Assembly (NCBI RefSeq): GCF_902779965.1
Contig: NZ_CACZDK010000013.1
Coordinates: forward strand, 1-64,000
Direction: 5' to 3'
DNA length: 64,000 nt
Origin: Fibrobacter succinogenes
GTDB lineage: Bacteria > Fibrobacterota > Fibrobacteria > Fibrobacterales > Fibrobacteraceae
Part shown: positions 60,660-64,000 of the stretch, one piece after another
How positions within the stretch are numbered: position 1 is the stretch's first letter
Layout: each line of letters begins with the position of its first letter
Made by a program: the position numbers and the translations under genes
Notes under the pieces: generated by a model
Told to the model about the DNA's origin: nothing
Databases searched by the model: none
Seen by the model: only the letters and a program-made list of their open reading frames with translations

Positions 60660-61830
60660 CGTTTGCTTGGTTTGCCTTTGGTTGGCGTTGCATGCGTTTG
60701 CGGCATCGCCCCGCGTTGCGGAATACTGCGCCGAAATTGTAGACGACAGTACGTATCGCCCCTTGTTGATCAAGGATCTGGATGAACCTATCAAGGATTG
60801 GATTTATCCGGATTCAATTCCCTGTGAGCGTACTCCATGTCGGGCAAGATGGGAAACGGAGAGTAAGGTCTTTTTCCCGTACGATATTGAATGCCGTGAA
60901 GATGGTCTGTTGGCCGGCTTGTTTGGCGGTGGCGGAGGAGGGCTTGCGTTTTGTACGCATTGTCCGAAGAGGCCGATAAAGTTACAACGAATAGAGAAAA
61001 TCAAATTGTATGGCAGCAAAGATATGAATGGTTGCTGTCGAGGTTTGCAAAAAGATGAATTCAGCAGGAGAACTTTTCACCTGCGCAATGCTCGTGAAAC
61101 CCTGAAGGCTTTTTATGGCATGCCATTTTGGGGAAAGTGGAGTGGCGAATGGGAAACCAACGGCAACGGGAATCTTCCGCCGATGGAACGTGATTTTCCT
61201 GCAAAGTTGGTTGGCGAATGTAACGATACGATTCCTGCTGTAGAGTACTGCGTGAGCGGTGGAAAGAATGTGGAACTTCATCTGGTTGACTATTACGACG
61301 TGTTGCCGCGGCTATTTTTCAGCGATGGAAATAACGAAAAGGATGATGAAGAAAATGAAGATGCGAACAAGATGATTTGCGAAGGAACCATGCGCGTTGA
61401 AAAATCATACGAGATGGATTTTGGAAAATACGGGAAAAGAACGTTGGCACATTTTGTGGAACAGGACACTTGCCATTTGACAAATATTATCGCAACAGAG
61501 GTCTATATTCCAATTCCCAAGTTTATCGGTGCCGATGTACTCAAGGGAATACCTGCAAAAAGTCTGTATGGGAAACGCATCCCCATATCGTCGAAGAATA
61601 TTTTGAATTGCAATTTCGATACCGTTGAAAGGAATGTCCAATTCTATGCCCGCATCGGTGGTAAATGTGGTAAGCTGGATTTGCTGAAAAAAGAGAAAAT
61701 GAACATCTTTGAATATGAGCAAATTGAAGATATTCGGCACCATACGGAGAATATGGTTCATTGGATTTCGTGCGGAGATGATTTTGTTTGCCCGCTGAGC
61801 TGCATTGAAGTGAAGGACATGTTGCCATGA
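60646..61830 (+). CDS. Cys-rich secreted protein, module A type
   Basis: 394 aa. Signal peptide MKLRNVCLVCLWLALHAFA. The mature part has about 20 Cys, starting RVAEYCAEIVDD, then IYPDSIPCER and FCTHCPKRP, NGCCRGLQ. A second related half follows (LYGKRIPISSKNILNC, CGKLDLL, FVCPLSCIEV). The first half resembles the N-terminus of the next protein (AHFCVDYFER, WPDSIACGD, CKICNSDD). It overlaps the first gene by 14 nt and the next by 4 nt (ATGA). Unknown function. Confidence 0.7.
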   Translation: MKLRNVCLVCLWLALHAFAASPRVAEYCAEIVDDSTYRPLLIKDLDEPIKDWIYPDSIPCERTPCRARWETESKVFFPYDIECREDGLLAGLFGGGGGGLAFCTHCPKRPIKLQRIEKIKLYGSKDMNGCCRGLQKDEFSRRTFHLRNARETLKAFYGMPFWGKWSGEWETNGNGNLPPMERDFPAKLVGECNDTIPAVEYCVSGGKNVELHLVDYYDVLPRLFFSDGNNEKDDEENEDANKMICEGTMRVEKSYEMDFGKYGKRTLAHFVEQDTCHLTNIIATEVYIPIPKFIGADVLKGIPAKSLYGKRIPISSKNILNCNFDTVERNVQFYARIGGKCGKLDLLKKEKMNIFEYEQIEDIRHHTENMVHWISCGDDFVCPLSCIEVKDMLP

Positions 61831-63197
61831 GACGGAAATGCTTGTCGCTTTTGTTTGTTCTTTCTTGTTCCCTTTTTGCGAATGGGGCGTCAACGGCTCA
61901 TTTTTGCGTCGACTACTTTGAAAGAAACGATGAAAGCTACAGCTTGATAGTGGCTTCAACTCGCGGCCTTTTGCCTGATTCAAAATGGAAGTGGCCAGAT
62001 TCGATTGCTTGCGGAGATGTTTTTTGGGAAAATAAACTTGTTCTGAATTACAAGGACGAAGAAATAGTCTTTAATGCAGATTATGATACAACTTCTGAAA
62101 ATTTAAGCTGTAAAATTTGCAATAGCGATGACCGCTTACGGAAAAGGGGAGTATTCCCGCCGTCCATAGATTTTTTGAAGGCGCATGAGTATTACTCTTC
62201 TTTTGAAAGGGAGAATAAGTCGCCAATTGATTCGGCTTTTGTTAGAGACCTTTATGGGAAAAAGATCAAAGCGGAATGGAATAGTGCGCTTTCGTGTTCG
62301 TGTCCTTCTTATAGGGCGCCAGTCTTGAAAACGACTTTGAATATTGTAATTGATGGAGAATGCCCTAAGAAAAAGCCGATTGCGGAAACACAAAATGCGG
62401 CCGTAGAAAATAAGCCATCCGTAGAGGATACTGTTGTTGAAAAAACTGTTGAGACGGATTCACTAGATGAGGGAACCTGGGTGAGCTCGGAATGTTCTTC
62501 TTGCTTGGACAAGTGCGTTTCGGATGAAGAAGAAAAACTTCCGGAGATGGCGGCGGGAATGTTCCCTTGCTATTGGGAGGACGCTACCCGTGAAAATCAT
62601 CAGGTTCATTTCTATGGTAGTTCCAAGCAAATGAATATGGCGGATAAGCCGGAAGGATTGGTAGAGAACATGGAGTGCTTTGACGTGAATGGGGAACGTT
62701 TTTTGGTGTTCGGGACTAATGTTCCCAAGCAGTATTATTCAGAGCTCAAGCGAGGCTATTGGTTCTTGCCCTCATGTTATGAAAGTGTGAATGATTTTGA
62801 AAAAATGAAACCTCGGGAAAAGCCCTTCTATTTTTGCGAAAAAGAATCGGCTCCTGGTGGCTGTAAGGCGGTAGCGCACGGAATAGACATCGTGTTCGAT
62901 GTGAATGGAAAATTCAGCGGTTGGGATCGCAAAGTTTTGTGGTTGTATGCAAAACTGATGGAATCTGGTGATGCTTATTCATTTATGCGTGATGTGAGAT
63001 ATGGTGATTTGAATAAGGTCATGCTGCCTGCAAATATGTCGGAAAAGGTCTTGTTTGAAATCGGTAATGATGCAGCACAGAAGACTGCGGGCATGGCGTT
63101 CTATCGCGGAACTCAGAAAGTGGGTTACGAAAAATTTAGCCGGAAGCAACTGACATCGCTAAAGGAAGCTCTTGGAAAATGCAAAGCGTGGAAATAG
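61827..63197 (+). CDS. Cys-rich secreted protein, fusion of modules A and B
   Basis: 456 aa. Signal peptide MRRKCLSLLFVLSCSLFANG. Residues about 25-180 parallel the N-terminal module of the second gene. An acidic, Val/Glu/Thr-rich linker follows (about 185-225). Residues about 245-456 parallel the first gene: GMFPCYWEDATRENHQV, ENMECFDVNGERFLVFGTNVPKQ, SCYES, YFCEKE, GGCKAVAHGIDIVF, and the ending LGKCKAWK. Thus the three genes combine two modules as B, A and A+B. Probably disulfide-bonded envelope or extracellular proteins. Confidence 0.72.
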   Translation: MRRKCLSLLFVLSCSLFANGASTAHFCVDYFERNDESYSLIVASTRGLLPDSKWKWPDSIACGDVFWENKLVLNYKDEEIVFNADYDTTSENLSCKICNSDDRLRKRGVFPPSIDFLKAHEYYSSFERENKSPIDSAFVRDLYGKKIKAEWNSALSCSCPSYRAPVLKTTLNIVIDGECPKKKPIAETQNAAVENKPSVEDTVVEKTVETDSLDEGTWVSSECSSCLDKCVSDEEEKLPEMAAGMFPCYWEDATRENHQVHFYGSSKQMNMADKPEGLVENMECFDVNGERFLVFGTNVPKQYYSELKRGYWFLPSCYESVNDFEKMKPREKPFYFCEKESAPGGCKAVAHGIDIVFDVNGKFSGWDRKVLWLYAKLMESGDAYSFMRDVRYGDLNKVMLPANMSEKVLFEIGNDAAQKTAGMAFYRGTQKVGYEKFSRKQLTSLKEALGKCKAWK

Positions 63198-63347
63198 GGA
63201 AATTGGTGATGAGTGATTTTATAGCAATTAGGCGCTGAAAAAGTTTGAACTTTGGTCAATTTCGGTGATAATATCGTTTTTTTGTTGCTATATTGATTAG
63301 TGTTATTTTGAATTTATGTTGTATATACTTTAGCGTCAATTTGATAT

Positions 63348-63785
63348 ATGAAATTTCTCATCCAGCGAGTCACTAAGGCTCAAGTCGATATTGAAGGTGA
63401 AACAGTCGGAAAAATTGATGGCAAGGGATTACTTGTGCTGATTGGCGTTGGCGAGGGCGATACTCGCGAAGTTGCCGACCGATTCATCAAGAAAATGCTT
63501 GCGCTCCGCATTTTTGCCGACGAAAACGGAAAGACGAACCTCTCCATCAAAGATGTGGGTGGCTCGCTTTTGCTTGTTTCGCAATTCACGCTTTATGCGA
63601 ATTGCAATAAAGGCAACCGTCCAACGTTTAACGGCGCAGGCAATCCGACACTAGCCAATGAACTTTACGAGTACATCATTGAACAGTGCAAAAAAGAAGT
63701 TGCCATCGTTGAAACGGGAAAATTCGGTGCGGACATGCAAGTGAGTCTTGTCAACGACGGCCCATTTACTATAATGCTAGAATAG
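63348..63785 (+). CDS. dtd: D-aminoacyl-tRNA deacylase
   Basis: 145 aa, full length. Removes D-amino acids (for example D-Tyr) and glycine mischarged on tRNA-Ala. Key motifs: [33 protein letters not shown] (Ser-Gln-x-Thr active-site motif), and [10 protein letters not shown] (the Gly-Pro cross-subunit motif) at the C-terminus. Its upstream gap (63198-63347) is AT-rich with no other feature that I can support. Confidence 0.95.
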   Translation: MKFLIQRVTKAQVDIEGETVGKIDGKGLLVLIGVGEGDTREVADRFIKKMLALRIFADENGKTNLSIKDVGGSLLLVSQFTLYANCNKGNRPTFNGAGNPTLANELYEYIIEQCKKEVAIVETGKFGADMQVSLVNDGPFTIMLE

Positions 63786-63838
63786 CACGAATCTTATTGC
63801 TTTTGTCATTCCCGGTGTTTGTCCTCTTGGAGTATTTT

Positions 63839-64000
63839 ATGAATTTTTTGCAATTTATGTTATTGAGCTTTTCAGTGTTAATCCTCGCTTGCGCGGGTTC
63901 GCGTGACACGGCCTCGGAAGGCGCTGGTGATGGTATGGCCGATGTTCCTTGTACGGAATGCGGTACGCAGGGCGAAATTGAACTCAAAATTACGGACGAA
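63839..64000 (+). CDS. lipoprotein, truncated by window end
   Basis: 54 codons visible. GGAG lies 6 nt before ATG 63839. Signal peptide MNFLQFMLLSFSVLILAC with lipobox ILAC, followed by a Gly/Ser-rich stretch and VPCTECGTQGEIELKITDE running off the edge. Too short to classify. Confidence 0.7.
   Translation, partial: MNFLQFMLLSFSVLILACAGSRDTASEGAGDGMADVPCTECGTQGEIELKITDE

Overview
The window looks like chromosomal DNA of a Fibrobacter species (phylum Fibrobacterota). The signs are two TIGR02147-family proteins, each followed by a secreted lipoprotein gene; many lipoproteins and surface proteins with Ser-rich linkers; a FIST-GGDEF-HD-GYP signalling pair; a double-length UvrA; and dense short intergenic repeats. 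No rRNA operon, transposase, integrase, prophage or CRISPR array is visible. The species call is an inference from gene content.

Layout. 1-4.5 kb: lipoprotein, GH57-like protein, STAS-like membrane protein and lytic transglycosylase, probably one operon. 4.7-8.5 kb: TolC, an MlaC-like protein, a DUF2953-like protein and a pseudouridine synthase. 8.7-10.4 kb: HU and a DusB-like enzyme. 10.4-13.6 kb: a GC-rich structured repeat, then a TIGR02147 gene with two tandem lipoproteins, the second broken. 13.8-16.5 kb: aminotransferase and citrate synthase. 16.6-19.2 kb: an AT-rich patch of hypothetical and decayed genes between two near-copies of the same terminator. 19.3-24.7 kb: repeats and the duplicated FIST-GGDEF-HD-GYP genes. 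25-31 kb: argF with a decayed argF scrap beside it, a 31-codon ribosome-associated gene, dusA, and a Cache-GGDEF cyclase downstream of a membrane-tethered solute-binding protein. 31-37.4 kb: Nudix-like, DUF3332 and a TPR/kinase/AAA+ regulator cassette. 37.4-45.2 kb: two tRNAs, a SpoIIE phosphatase and fused UvrA. 45-52 kb: SUMF1-type protein, Wzc-type tyrosine kinase, a surface protein and a 52-aa acidic peptide. 52-57.6 kb: ychF, MATE, a candidate structured RNA and the second TIGR02147/lipoprotein pair. 57.7-64 kb: metalloprotease, asparaginase, three related Cys-rich secreted proteins, dtd and a partial lipoprotein.

Themes. Signalling genes are dense: three GGDEF proteins, two HD-GYP domains, a SpoIIE phosphatase, a kinase and an enhancer-binding protein. 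The envelope is served by TolC, MlaC-like, lytic transglycosylase, beta-barrel and lipoprotein genes.

The least explained content is the repeat landscape. Four families recur: (i) a 37-nt element whose hairpin changes by compensatory substitutions; (ii) GTCAT...GGATCCA-type palindromes; (iii) heptanucleotide-periodic arrays with unit YYACNNN; (iv) a GC-rich element with 52 identical bases in two copies. Families i-iii occur inside open reading frames (DUF2953-like and asparaginase) as well as between genes. Several genes also have a -10 box 6-8 nt before the start codon and no Shine-Dalgarno, suggesting leaderless transcripts.
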